Source: Bryobacterales bacterium (GTDB taxonomy: Bacteria; Acidobacteriota; Terriglobia; Bryobacterales; Bryobacteraceae). Taken from it: a stretch of DNA of 64,000 nucleotides. Each line of letters opens with the position of its first letter. Position 1 is the first letter of the stretch. The stretch covers positions 18,348 to 82,347 of the forward strand of contig JAEUQC010000150.1 in the NCBI GenBank assembly GCA_016789905.1, given 5' to 3'. A program made the position numbers and the translations under genes. A model generated the notes under the pieces. The model made no database searches, was not told the origin of the DNA, and saw nothing but the letters and a program-made list of their open reading frames with translations. Shown piece by piece: positions 27,894 to 35,151 of this stretch.

Positions 27894-28699
27894 TCAAACA
27901 ACCCCGCGTTGCTCTCCAACAAACGGGCCCGAAGAAGCAGGAAGGAATACAGCGTCAACAGCAGCGACACGATGGCCGCCAGGCCCCAGAGTTTCTCTCT
28001 CGCGTCATTGGCCGCCCGCGGTACGTCGGCCAGGTACGCCACCACGAACCCGCCGGCCAATCCGCCCAAGTGGGCCGCGTTATCGATCATCGGCAGCACC
28101 CAGCCCATCATGAGACCAATACCCGCGTTGATCAGGCACTGCGTCCGCAGGTGCTGCGCAATGAAGGATTTGTTGTGGACGCCGTAGGCGATTAATGCTC
28201 CCAGAAGCCCGAAAATGCCGGCGCTGGCGCCCAGCGAATGGGTGCGCGGGCTCCACAGCGCGCTTAAGAAGAAGCCGCCAATGGTGGCCGCCGTATACAG
28301 CGTGAACATGCGGCGGGTGCCGTATATCTCTTCCACGATGGGCCCCAGGTTGTAGAGGCTCATCATGTTCATCAGGATGTGATAGATCTGCACATGCAGA
28401 TACCCGGCCGTGATGAGCCGGTACCAGTCCCCATTCAAAATGGCGGGCAGCCACTTGGCGCCATAGGTTGGCAGCGCACCGGAGTTGGCCAAGTGAATCG
28501 CCACGAAAAGCGCCGAATTCACCAGTAACAGCAGGGCCACAGCCATCCGCCCTTCGGGCATCAACTTATCGGTGATGCTGTCGCCCTTGACCGCCCGGCG
28601 AAGGCGCGCCGCGCCCACCGAAGATTGGCAAAACGGGCACTCTCCGGCCTGCGCGTCGATAAGGGAATTGCAGTTCGGACAAATTCGGCTACCGCTCAC
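27890..28699 (-). CDS. Rhomboid family intramembrane serine protease with N-terminal zinc ribbon (copy 2)
   Basis: 269 residues. CPNC (7-10) and CPFC (21-24) make the zinc ribbon, GASAG holds the catalytic serine (S159) and MIDNAAHLGGLAGG the histidine (H210); six or seven membrane segments. The GTG start at 28699 is chosen because the N-terminus then aligns with that of copy 1 and TAAACT (28707-28712) lies 7 bases upstream. A longer frame would run into the divergent aldolase start codon. First gene of a two-gene rhomboid unit. Confidence 0.9.
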   Translation of the reverse strand: MSGSRICPNCNSLIDAQAGECPFCQSSVGAARLRRAVKGDSITDKLMPEGRMAVALLLLVNSALFVAIHLANSGALPTYGAKWLPAILNGDWYRLITAGYLHVQIYHILMNMMSLYNLGPIVEEIYGTRRMFTLYTAATIGGFFLSALWSPRTHSLGASAGIFGLLGALIAYGVHNKSFIAQHLRTQCLINAGIGLMMGWVLPMIDNAAHLGGLAGGFVVAYLADVPRAANDAREKLWGLAAIVSLLLTLYSFLLLRARLLESNAGLFE

Positions 28700-28754
28700 A
28701 CCATTCAGTTTACCAGCGGTGTCTCCCTCTTCCCTCTGATAAAATGGAGGGTCC
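28700..28754. promoter_or_regulatory. Divergent promoter between rhomboid and microcompartment operons
   Basis: On the minus strand TAAACT (28707-28712) serves the rhomboid unit. On the plus strand GATAAAAT ends shortly before GGAGGG, which is 4 bases from the aldolase ATG. The microcompartment operon thus has a strong Shine-Dalgarno, unlike many other genes here. Confidence 0.45.
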
Positions 28755-29528
28755 ATGGCCGAAAACGAACGCGAACTGCGTCAACAAATCTGCGAAATCG
28801 GCCGGCTCATGTACCAGAAGGGCTGGGTGGCCGCCAATGACGGTAACCTCAGCATTAAGCTGAGCGACGATCGCTACCTGTGCACGCCGACCAATATCAG
28901 CAAGGGCATGATGACGCCCGAAGATCTGATCATCGTCGACGCCAAGGGTACAAAGGTTGAGGGCCGGCGCGAACGCACCAGTGAGATTATGATGCATCTC
29001 ACTATTTACGGAATGCGTCCGGATGTGGGGGCCGTGGTGCATGCTCATCCGCCTACGTCCACCGGCTTCGCCGTTTCCGGCCGCCCGTTGAACCAGGCCA
29101 TTCTGCCGGAGGTGGTGGTGATGCTTGGCTGCGTGCCGCTCGCTGATTATGGACTTCCAGGCACGCCCGCCTTGAGCGAAACGCTGAAGCCGTTCATCCC
29201 GAAGCACGACGCAATTCTGCTGGGTAATCATGGCGCCGTTTGCGCGGGACAGCACATCTGGCAGGCCTACTTCCGTATGGAGACGCTGGAACATGTTGCG
29301 CGGATCGCGCTGGTGGCGGAAATGCTGGGCGGGCCGAAACTGCTGCCCCGTGCGGAAGTGGATAAGCTGTTCGACGCGCGCGGCCGTTACGGAATCAAGT
29401 CCCACACCACAATGGAACCGGGGTGCCCGATCACGGCCGACGACACCGGCGGCGAGCGCATCACCGTAACCCGCGAAGAGTTGATATCGCTGATTGAAGA
29501 AGCCGTGGCGGCCCGCGCGGGACGGTGA
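28755..29528 (+). CDS. Class II aldolase/adducin-family aldolase with C-terminal encapsulation-peptide-like helix
   Basis: 257 residues. Zinc ligands of the fuculose-/rhamnulose-phosphate aldolase family are visible in VVHAHPPTSTG (H96, H98) and LLGNHGAV (H159), with E77 in RTSEIMMH as the catalytic acid. It would cleave a sugar-1-phosphate into dihydroxyacetone phosphate and an aldehyde such as lactaldehyde; the sugar is not proven. Residues ~221-257 form a linker and a short amphipathic helix (TREELISLIEEAVAARAGR), as in enzymes targeted to microcompartment lumens. The gene leads the shell operon and is 42 bases upstream of the BMC-H gene. Confidence 0.88.
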   Translation: MAENERELRQQICEIGRLMYQKGWVAANDGNLSIKLSDDRYLCTPTNISKGMMTPEDLIIVDAKGTKVEGRRERTSEIMMHLTIYGMRPDVGAVVHAHPPTSTGFAVSGRPLNQAILPEVVVMLGCVPLADYGLPGTPALSETLKPFIPKHDAILLGNHGAVCAGQHIWQAYFRMETLEHVARIALVAEMLGGPKLLPRAEVDKLFDARGRYGIKSHTTMEPGCPITADDTGGERITVTREELISLIEEAVAARAGR

Positions 29529-29570
29529 CACGGCGCCGGTTTTCGGCATACGCTATGATCTGGAGGTCTG

Positions 29571-29864
29571 ATGGGTGAAGCATTAGGAATGGTGGAGACG
29601 CGCGGTTTGGTGGCGATGATCGAAGCGTCGGATGCAATGGTGAAAGCAGCGAAGGTGACGCTCGTCGGCTGGGAACGAATCGGGTCCGGTTACGTCACCG
29701 CGATAGTTCGCGGCGACGTGGCCGCTGTGCGCGCCGCCACCGATGCCGGCGCCGCGGCCGCCCGCCGCGTTGGGGAACTCGCCTCCGTTCACGTCATCCC
29801 GCGCCCTCATCCCAGCCTGGAAGATGTGCTGCCTATCGGCAAAACAAAGAGCAACGGCAAATGA
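29571..29864 (+). CDS. Bacterial microcompartment hexameric shell protein (BMC-H, single domain)
   Basis: 97 residues: ALGMVETRGLVAMIEASDAM, then AAKVTLVGWERIGSGYVTAIVRGDVAAV, and HVIPRPHPSLE, the canonical Pfam00936 fold of PduA/EutM/CsoS1 type. It forms hexagonal shell facets. The GGAGG ribosome-binding site is 5 bases from the ATG, and TATGAT at 29554-29559 may be an internal promoter. It is the only hexamer gene in the locus. Its stop overlaps the next start by 4 bases. Confidence 0.95.
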   Translation: MGEALGMVETRGLVAMIEASDAMVKAAKVTLVGWERIGSGYVTAIVRGDVAAVRAATDAGAAAARRVGELASVHVIPRPHPSLEDVLPIGKTKSNGK

Positions 29865-30145
29865 TTCTCGCCCGCGTAGTCGGCACTATTGTCGCCACCC
29901 GTAAGGACCCCCGCCTGGAAGGGCGCAAGCTGCTTATCTGCAAGCCCGTCTCGCCGGAGGGAAAGGATGAATCGGGCTACGTCGTCGCCGTGGATACTGT
30001 CAGCGCCGGCTTTCGGGAAACCGTTATCCTCGTCAGCGGGTCCAGCGCCCGCATGGCGGATGGCTGCAAGGATAAGCCCGTCGATACGGCCGTCATTGGT
30101 ATTGTTGATTCCGTTTCGATCGACGAAGGCAGCAAGGGCGCATAG
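29861..30145 (+). CDS. Microcompartment vertex protein, EutN/CcmL family (BMC-P, copy 1)
   Basis: 94 residues: ILARVVGTIVATRKDPRLEG, KLLICKPVSPEG and a C-terminal TAVIGIVDSV segment are the Pfam03319 pattern. Pentamers of this family cap the shell vertices. Overlaps the BMC-H gene by 4 bases. Confidence 0.94.
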   Translation: MILARVVGTIVATRKDPRLEGRKLLICKPVSPEGKDESGYVVAVDTVSAGFRETVILVSGSSARMADGCKDKPVDTAVIGIVDSVSIDEGSKGA

Positions 30146-30148
30146 GTC

Positions 30149-30424
30149 ATGTATCTTGGGCGAGTCGTCGGTCGCGTCTGGTCTACGGTGAAGGACCCTG
30201 GCCTTGCGGCGCAGCGCCTGTTGCTGGTTCAACCTCTGACGCCGGAAGGAAATCCTACCGGCAAGCGGCTTGTGGTTACTGATTCTATGGGCGCGGGCGC
30301 TGGCGAACTCGTTTATTGGTCCAAGGGCAAGGAGTCGAGTTTTCCGTTCCTTCCCGTGGAAGTGCCGACGGAAATGACCATTGTTGGGATTGTTGACGCT
30401 GTCAACGTGGATCGGGAGGCTTAG
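30149..30424 (+). CDS. Microcompartment vertex protein, EutN/CcmL family (BMC-P, copy 2)
   Basis: 91 residues: MYLGRVVGRVWSTVKDPGL, RLLLVQPLTPEG and MTIVGIVDAVNV. Clearly diverged from its neighbours, with a WSKGKESSFPFLP insertion loop. Separated from copy 1 by 3 bases. Different pentamers in one locus usually occupy the same vertices or give alternative shells. Confidence 0.94.
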   Translation: MYLGRVVGRVWSTVKDPGLAAQRLLLVQPLTPEGNPTGKRLVVTDSMGAGAGELVYWSKGKESSFPFLPVEVPTEMTIVGIVDAVNVDREA

Positions 30425-30427
30425 CGG

Positions 30428-30736
30428 ATGCTCATCGCTCGCATCATCGGGGATGTGACAGCCACCCACAAACATGCCAGTCACGAGGGCCAGAAGCTGT
30501 TGCTTGTCCAGCCAGTAGAACTCGACCTGGCAACGCCGCGGGGCGACGCCGTCATTGCCGTAGACGCGGTTGACGCAGGCCCCGGGGATCTGGTTCTGCT
30601 TGTTACCGAAGGCTATAGCGCTATGACGAGCGTGAACCGGCCGGAGTCACCGATCGACATGGCTGTTCTTGGCGTCATCGACTTCGTCGACTTTGCTGAC
30701 GCGCCGCCGCATCCGGCTGCCCGGTCCGCGAAATAG
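30428..30736 (+). CDS. Microcompartment vertex protein, EutN/CcmL family (BMC-P, copy 3)
   Basis: 102 residues: MLIARIIGDVTATHKHASHEG, KLLLVQPVELDL and MAVLGVIDFVDF. The C-terminal ~12 residues (APPHPAARSAK) extend beyond the core fold. The last 90 bases overlap the convergent membrane-protein gene, which is unusual. Last gene of the operon; no aldehyde dehydrogenase, phosphotransacylase or alcohol dehydrogenase follows. Confidence 0.93.
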   Translation: MLIARIIGDVTATHKHASHEGQKLLLVQPVELDLATPRGDAVIAVDAVDAGPGDLVLLVTEGYSAMTSVNRPESPIDMAVLGVIDFVDFADAPPHPAARSAK

Positions 30737-31237
30737 CAGTATCCCCGCGATCCAGGCTCCGCATAGCAACCGGAAAATCGTTAGAACGTTATGCAGCCGG
30801 TGAACGTTGGCGAAGCGGGCGCGCTCCCCCAGCATCATGTCCTCTGGCCGAAAATCGATGAGCCGTCCCTGTGCCACAAGTTGCGGCCCCAGCAGGAATT
30901 GTGATGCGAACGCCGCCAGCAGCAGCAACGCGGCCAGTATCGTCGCCGTGCGGCTGTAGTTGCTGAGGAACAGTAAGCTCGCCAGTGCGAACACCACCGC
31001 CAACTCGGCCAATCCGCTCATCTCGATCAGCGTGCGATTCACTTCGTTGGCGACGTAAGTGAAAATCTCCTCCGTCATCGGCTGCCCAACCAGCACCAGT
31101 GCGCGTGCGGGCGGGCCCGGCAGGGACTTCGCGACATTCCTGGCAACCTGCTGGCTAACTGTTGCCGTTACGCCAGTGGTAACCACCAAGGCGAACCACA
31201 GCCCCAATAAAAGTGCAATGAGCCGTCGCGTATGCAT
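30647..31237 (-). CDS. Four-pass membrane protein (DUF4149-like)
   Basis: 196 residues. Hydrophobic segments at ~6-25, 75-95, 100-120 and 155-175 (LIALLLGLWFALVVTTGV and ILAALLLLAAFASQFLLGP among them) and the overall pattern resemble small DUF4149-type inner-membrane proteins; the assignment is tentative. The start at ATG 31237 (MHTRRLIALLL) is chosen for the membrane segment and a TAAAAT 11 bases upstream. Its 3' end overlaps the last BMC-P gene by 90 bases on the opposite strand; the basic RMRRRVSK tail is encoded within that overlap. Confidence 0.6.
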   Translation of the reverse strand: MHTRRLIALLLGLWFALVVTTGVTATVSQQVARNVAKSLPGPPARALVLVGQPMTEEIFTYVANEVNRTLIEMSGLAELAVVFALASLLFLSNYSRTATILAALLLLAAFASQFLLGPQLVAQGRLIDFRPEDMMLGERARFANVHRLHNVLTIFRLLCGAWIAGILLFRGPGSRMRRRVSKVDEVDDAKNSHVDR

Positions 31238-31261
31238 GTAAACTGGCCATTTTAACCCATC

Positions 31262-32569
31262 ATGCGCCGCCGCCATTTCCTGCAGCTTCTCGCCACGCAG
31301 CCAACCCGCCCAAATATCATCCTCGCCATGGCGGACGACCAGGGCTGGGGAGACACTTCCTACAACGGACATCACATCTTATCCACCCCTAATCTGGATG
31401 CCATGGCCGCCGCCGGAATCCGGTTTGATCGCTTTTATTCCGGTGCCCCCGTATGCTCGCCGACGCGCGGCAGCGCGCTCACGGGCCGCCACCCTTTTCG
31501 ATACGGCATCTTTTTCGCCAATGCCGATACAGGGGCCGATTCTCCATCCAAATACGCCTTGCCCTCCAGGGAACGCACGCTTGCGGAATACCTGAAGCCT
31601 CTGGGCTACACAGCCGGCCACTTCGGAAAATGGCACCTTGGCGACTTCGCGGGTGAGAAGCGTTCGTCGCCCGTCGACAATGGTTTCGACGAGTTCTTCT
31701 CCACCACCAGAAAAGTGAGCACCGTCAACCCGGAGGCCTATTGGACGGAACGCGGGCGAGTTCCCACAGCGGAACTTGAAGGCGACGACTCACGCATCCT
31801 GATGGACGCCGCACTGGCCTTCATCGAAAAGGCAGTGAAACGGCGACAGCCGTTCTTCGCCGTCATCTGGTTTCATGCGCCGCACGAACCCGTTGTCGCA
31901 ACCCAGCGCCATCGCGCGCCCTACACCCAATACCCCGGAAAGCCGGAGCACTACTATGGCGCCATCGCCGCGCTCGACGAGCAGATGGGCCGGCTGCGAG
32001 AGACGCTTCGCTACCTGAACGTGGAGCAGAACACCATGCTCTGGTACGCCAGCGACAATGGCCCCGAAGGCGACGCACTATCTCAAAAGTCACCCGGAAC
32101 CGCCGGGCCGTTTCGCGGACGGAAGCGCAGCCTGTTTGAAGGGGGCATCCGTGTCCCCGCCATTCTGGAATGGCCCGCTCGCTATAAGGCTTCGGGCATT
32201 GTCTCCGCCGCGGCGTCCACCAGCGACTATCTGCCCACGATCCTCGCCGCGCTGCGGCAACCCATTCCCAAGGAACTGGACGGCATCAACCTGCTCCCCA
32301 TCCTTGATGGCAAGCGAAGATTGCGCCAATCCCCGTTGGCGTTTGAGACCATACTCGACAGCCGAGGTTCACCGAAGCTCTGCTGGATTGAAGATCGCTG
32401 GAAACTCCTCACCGGCCTCGATGGCACGGAGGAATTGCTGTTCGATCTCGACGCCGATCCCGCCGAATCCCAGAACCTGGCTGCCAGCCACCCGCGAATC
32501 TGTGCCACGCTCCGTGCAAAACTTGAGAACTGGCGTGCCTCCTGCACGCGCAGCCGCGAAGGACTTTAA
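31262..32569 (+). CDS. Tat-exported arylsulfatase-family sulfatase
   Basis: 435 residues with a short Tat-like N-terminus (MRRRHFLQLLA). The sulfatase signature CSPTR (65-69) supplies the cysteine converted to formylglycine. ADDQGWGD (~24-31) supplies metal ligands, GKWHLG and YASDNGPEGD the remaining active-site motifs. It hydrolyses sulfate esters, probably from polysaccharides, in the periplasm. It lies 2 bases upstream of the YtcJ-like gene. A sulfatase-modifying enzyme is not in the window. Confidence 0.92.
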   Translation: MRRRHFLQLLATQPTRPNIILAMADDQGWGDTSYNGHHILSTPNLDAMAAAGIRFDRFYSGAPVCSPTRGSALTGRHPFRYGIFFANADTGADSPSKYALPSRERTLAEYLKPLGYTAGHFGKWHLGDFAGEKRSSPVDNGFDEFFSTTRKVSTVNPEAYWTERGRVPTAELEGDDSRILMDAALAFIEKAVKRRQPFFAVIWFHAPHEPVVATQRHRAPYTQYPGKPEHYYGAIAALDEQMGRLRETLRYLNVEQNTMLWYASDNGPEGDALSQKSPGTAGPFRGRKRSLFEGGIRVPAILEWPARYKASGIVSAAASTSDYLPTILAALRQPIPKELDGINLLPILDGKRRLRQSPLAFETILDSRGSPKLCWIEDRWKLLTGLDGTEELLFDLDADPAESQNLAASHPRICATLRAKLENWRASCTRSREGL

Positions 32570-32571
32570 TC

Positions 32572-34269
32572 ATGCGCCATTTCCTCTTGCTCGCTACTCT
32601 TCCGCTACTTGCCGCCGATGCCGACCTTATCCTTCACAACGGCAAAGTACTCACGGCCGACGCGCGGTTCTCCATCGTTCAGGCGATCGCAATCAAAGAC
32701 GGCAAGATCGTTCGAACCGGCACAAGCAACGCGGTGATCGCGGCCGAGAAGAGTCACCGCACTCAGCTTGTGAACCTTGGCGGGAAGACCGTTCTGCCCG
32801 GCCTCATTGATGCGCACGTACACGCCATCGGTGCCGGCCTAAGTGAGTTCAAGTCCAAACTGCCTCCGCTCGATTCGATTGCCGACATCCAGAACTACAT
32901 TCGTGAAAAGGCCAAATCAACGCCCGCCGGGGAATGGATCGTCGTTCCGCGAACGCTGCCGCCGCGGCTGAAAGAACAGCGATTTCCCACGAAAACCGAT
33001 CTCGATGTCGTCACGACCCATCCGGTGGCCTTCGATGGCAGCTACGTCTGGTCCGCCAATACCGCGGGCCTTACGCTGAGCGGCATCACTCGCGACACTC
33101 CGAACCCCGCGGGCGGGGAAGTGGTGAAGGGGCCCGATGGCGAACCCAATGGAATTCTCCGTAATGCCAGCCGCCTTCTGAAGGGCATCCGGGACGAAGC
33201 GCGCGCCACGGAAAAAGAGCGTCTTGATGCGTTGGAGGCGATGTTGAAACTCTACGCCGCCTCAGGCCTCACCACCGTGGGCGACCGCGCCGTCACCGCG
33301 CCCGACGTGGCTACCTATCAGGCACTGAAGGCGCAGGGCCGCATGCCTGTGCGTGCGGTACTCACTTGGCGCATCAGCGCGGACCGGCCCATCGAGGAGA
33401 TCGAAAAGGAGATCAACTCAAAGACGTGGGCTACCAATCAGGGCGATGAGCGTTTGAAGTTCGGAACATTCAAAGTCACTTTGGACGGCGGCCAGTCCGT
33501 CGGCACCGCGTATCAACGCATGCCCTATGGCCCCTATGGCCGCCAACTGTACGGACAAACCAACCCCGACGCGCGCGGCACTCTTTTTGTCGATCGTGAA
33601 AAACTGACACGCATCTTCCGCGCCGCTCGCAATAAGGGCTGGCAGATCACCTCTCACGCCCAGGGTGGCGCCGCCATTGATGTTTTGCTCGACGCCTTTG
33701 AGGCGCTGGACAAAGAAAAGCCCATTCGCCCCACCCGCTCCCATGTGATGCACGGCAGTTTCATGAGTGAGGAAGCCATCGCGCGCATGCAGAAAATGGG
33801 CATCCTGGCCGACGTGCAGGGTGGCTGGCTGCACTTCGACGTACCCGCGTTGGAACAGGTTTTCGGTTACAAGAACATGCGGTATTTCTTCCCGCTGCAG
33901 TCGTACCTGAAGGCAGGCATTGTCATTGCTGGCGGCAGTGACCACATGATCGGCCACGACAAGAATCGCGCCGTCAACGCCTTCAACCCGTTCTTCAATA
34001 TGTGGATGTCCATCACGCGCAAAACGCGGGAAGGCAAAATCATCTACGCCGAAGAAAAGATCACTCGCGAACAGGCCCTGCGCATGTACACGAACGGCTC
34101 GGCCTATTTGCATTTCAGTGAAAAAACGCTCGGGTCACTCGAACGGGGAAAACTCGCCGATTTCGTCGTCATCGACCGCGACTTTCTTACCTGTCCAGAA
34201 GACGATATCCGGCGTATTGAAGCGCTCGCCACCGTTGTTGAAGGGAAAGTGGTCTACGGCACTCTTTGA
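32572..34269 (+). CDS. Secreted YtcJ-like amidohydrolase (amidohydrolase_3)
   Basis: 565 residues with a signal peptide (MRHFLLLATLPLLAA). The metal site HVH is at 82-84 in LPGLIDAHVHAIG, followed by ITSHAQGGAAIDVLLDAFE and IVIAGGSDHMIGHD near the end of the barrel, and the usual C-terminal LERGKLADFVVID. The YtcJ group includes imidazolone/hydantoin-type and cytosine-deaminase-like hydrolases; substrate unknown. Its 3' end overlaps the convergent ThuA-like gene by 16 bases. Confidence 0.9.
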   Translation: MRHFLLLATLPLLAADADLILHNGKVLTADARFSIVQAIAIKDGKIVRTGTSNAVIAAEKSHRTQLVNLGGKTVLPGLIDAHVHAIGAGLSEFKSKLPPLDSIADIQNYIREKAKSTPAGEWIVVPRTLPPRLKEQRFPTKTDLDVVTTHPVAFDGSYVWSANTAGLTLSGITRDTPNPAGGEVVKGPDGEPNGILRNASRLLKGIRDEARATEKERLDALEAMLKLYAASGLTTVGDRAVTAPDVATYQALKAQGRMPVRAVLTWRISADRPIEEIEKEINSKTWATNQGDERLKFGTFKVTLDGGQSVGTAYQRMPYGPYGRQLYGQTNPDARGTLFVDREKLTRIFRAARNKGWQITSHAQGGAAIDVLLDAFEALDKEKPIRPTRSHVMHGSFMSEEAIARMQKMGILADVQGGWLHFDVPALEQVFGYKNMRYFFPLQSYLKAGIVIAGGSDHMIGHDKNRAVNAFNPFFNMWMSITRKTREGKIIYAEEKITREQALRMYTNGSAYLHFSEKTLGSLERGKLADFVVIDRDFLTCPEDDIRRIEALATVVEGKVVYGTL

Positions 34270-35126
34270 GAAACTTTGTCCGGGGAGGGGAAGTCGGCTG
34301 GCAGTTTCTGTGTGACTTTCCCGGTGGCTGCCCACTCCGCGCCCCGCTGATAGGTCACGATAAAATCCACCGACTGCATGGCCGGCGCCGCATGGCCCAG
34401 CGCCGTGTGAAACACGCGACCTTTTCCATACGGCAGCACCATTAGCAGCGGTTCATGCTCGCCGTTGCCGCCCGTTGACGGGTCGGAAAACGCGGTTGCC
34501 AGCACATGCAGATTCTTGCCGGGTCCGCGAAGATTGTCATAAAGCTCGTCCTGTGCGTGCATCCACTCTTTCGGCAGTCCGCTTGTAATCGGGTGCGCGC
34601 CATCGCGCAGCAGCATCTTGTAAGCGTGCTGTTTCCCATGGTGCCCGCCGCGTCCCGGCGTCATGTCCGGCACCCATTTTCCTTCGCGCAGTCTCATGTA
34701 CGGACCTGACTTCTCCGTCCGCCCGCCCCATCCGCCAACGCCGATCATCTCGTTGAACGCGGGCCATGTGGGAAACGCGTTATTCGCCGCATGCACCACC
34801 ACCAGCCCGCCGCCGCCCTTCACATAGCCCACGAAATCCTTCTCGGTTTCTTTGCTCCAGTCCTCGCCGTTGTAGTTCAAAACCACGATCGCGTAGTCCT
34901 TGAACTTCGGCCGGTAGGCCTCCATATCCCCGCCCTTTGCTGGTGTCGTCGACACGTCCACTGTGAACAGCCCTGTCTCTTCCAGGTATCGCTTCAGATA
35001 CGGCGTGGTGGTCTTCCAGTCATGGTTGTTCTGCCCATCAATGATGAGCGCGCGGCGCTTCTTCGCCGCCGTTGCCGGCACCGCGCCCAACATCATCGTC
35101 AACAGTGTTCTTCGCCGAATCTGCAT
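34254..35126 (-). CDS. ThuA-like domain protein with Tat signal
   Basis: 290 residues. MQIRRRTLLTMMLGAVPATA is a Tat signal. The ThuA domain (glutamine-amidotransferase-like fold) shows ALIIDGQNNHDW, YAIVVLNYNGEDW, GGGLVVVHAANNAFPTW and VFHTALGHAAPAMQ. In Acidobacteria and Planctomycetes it often accompanies sugar oxidoreductases and sulfatases; the reaction is unproven. The ATG at 35126 is preferred to the upstream TTG because TAGCAT (35133-35138) ends 6 bases before it. Confidence 0.9.
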   Translation of the reverse strand: MQIRRRTLLTMMLGAVPATAAKKRRALIIDGQNNHDWKTTTPYLKRYLEETGLFTVDVSTTPAKGGDMEAYRPKFKDYAIVVLNYNGEDWSKETEKDFVGYVKGGGGLVVVHAANNAFPTWPAFNEMIGVGGWGGRTEKSGPYMRLREGKWVPDMTPGRGGHHGKQHAYKMLLRDGAHPITSGLPKEWMHAQDELYDNLRGPGKNLHVLATAFSDPSTGGNGEHEPLLMVLPYGKGRVFHTALGHAAPAMQSVDFIVTYQRGAEWAATGKVTQKLPADFPSPDKVSQRVP

Positions 35127-35151
35127 TTCCAAATGCTACATTACTAACGGC
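35127..35151. promoter_or_regulatory. 25-base divergent promoter gap
   Basis: Minus-strand TAGCAT (35133-35138) is 6 bases from the ThuA start and plus-strand TACATT (35137-35142) is 9 bases from the ATG at 35152. The two overlap by two bases. Confidence 0.4.

Noticed and set aside
34963..35151. 63-codon upstream extension of the gene at 35152
   Set aside because: It is antisense to the ThuA-like gene's N-terminus, and a promoter-like TACATT lies just before ATG 35152.
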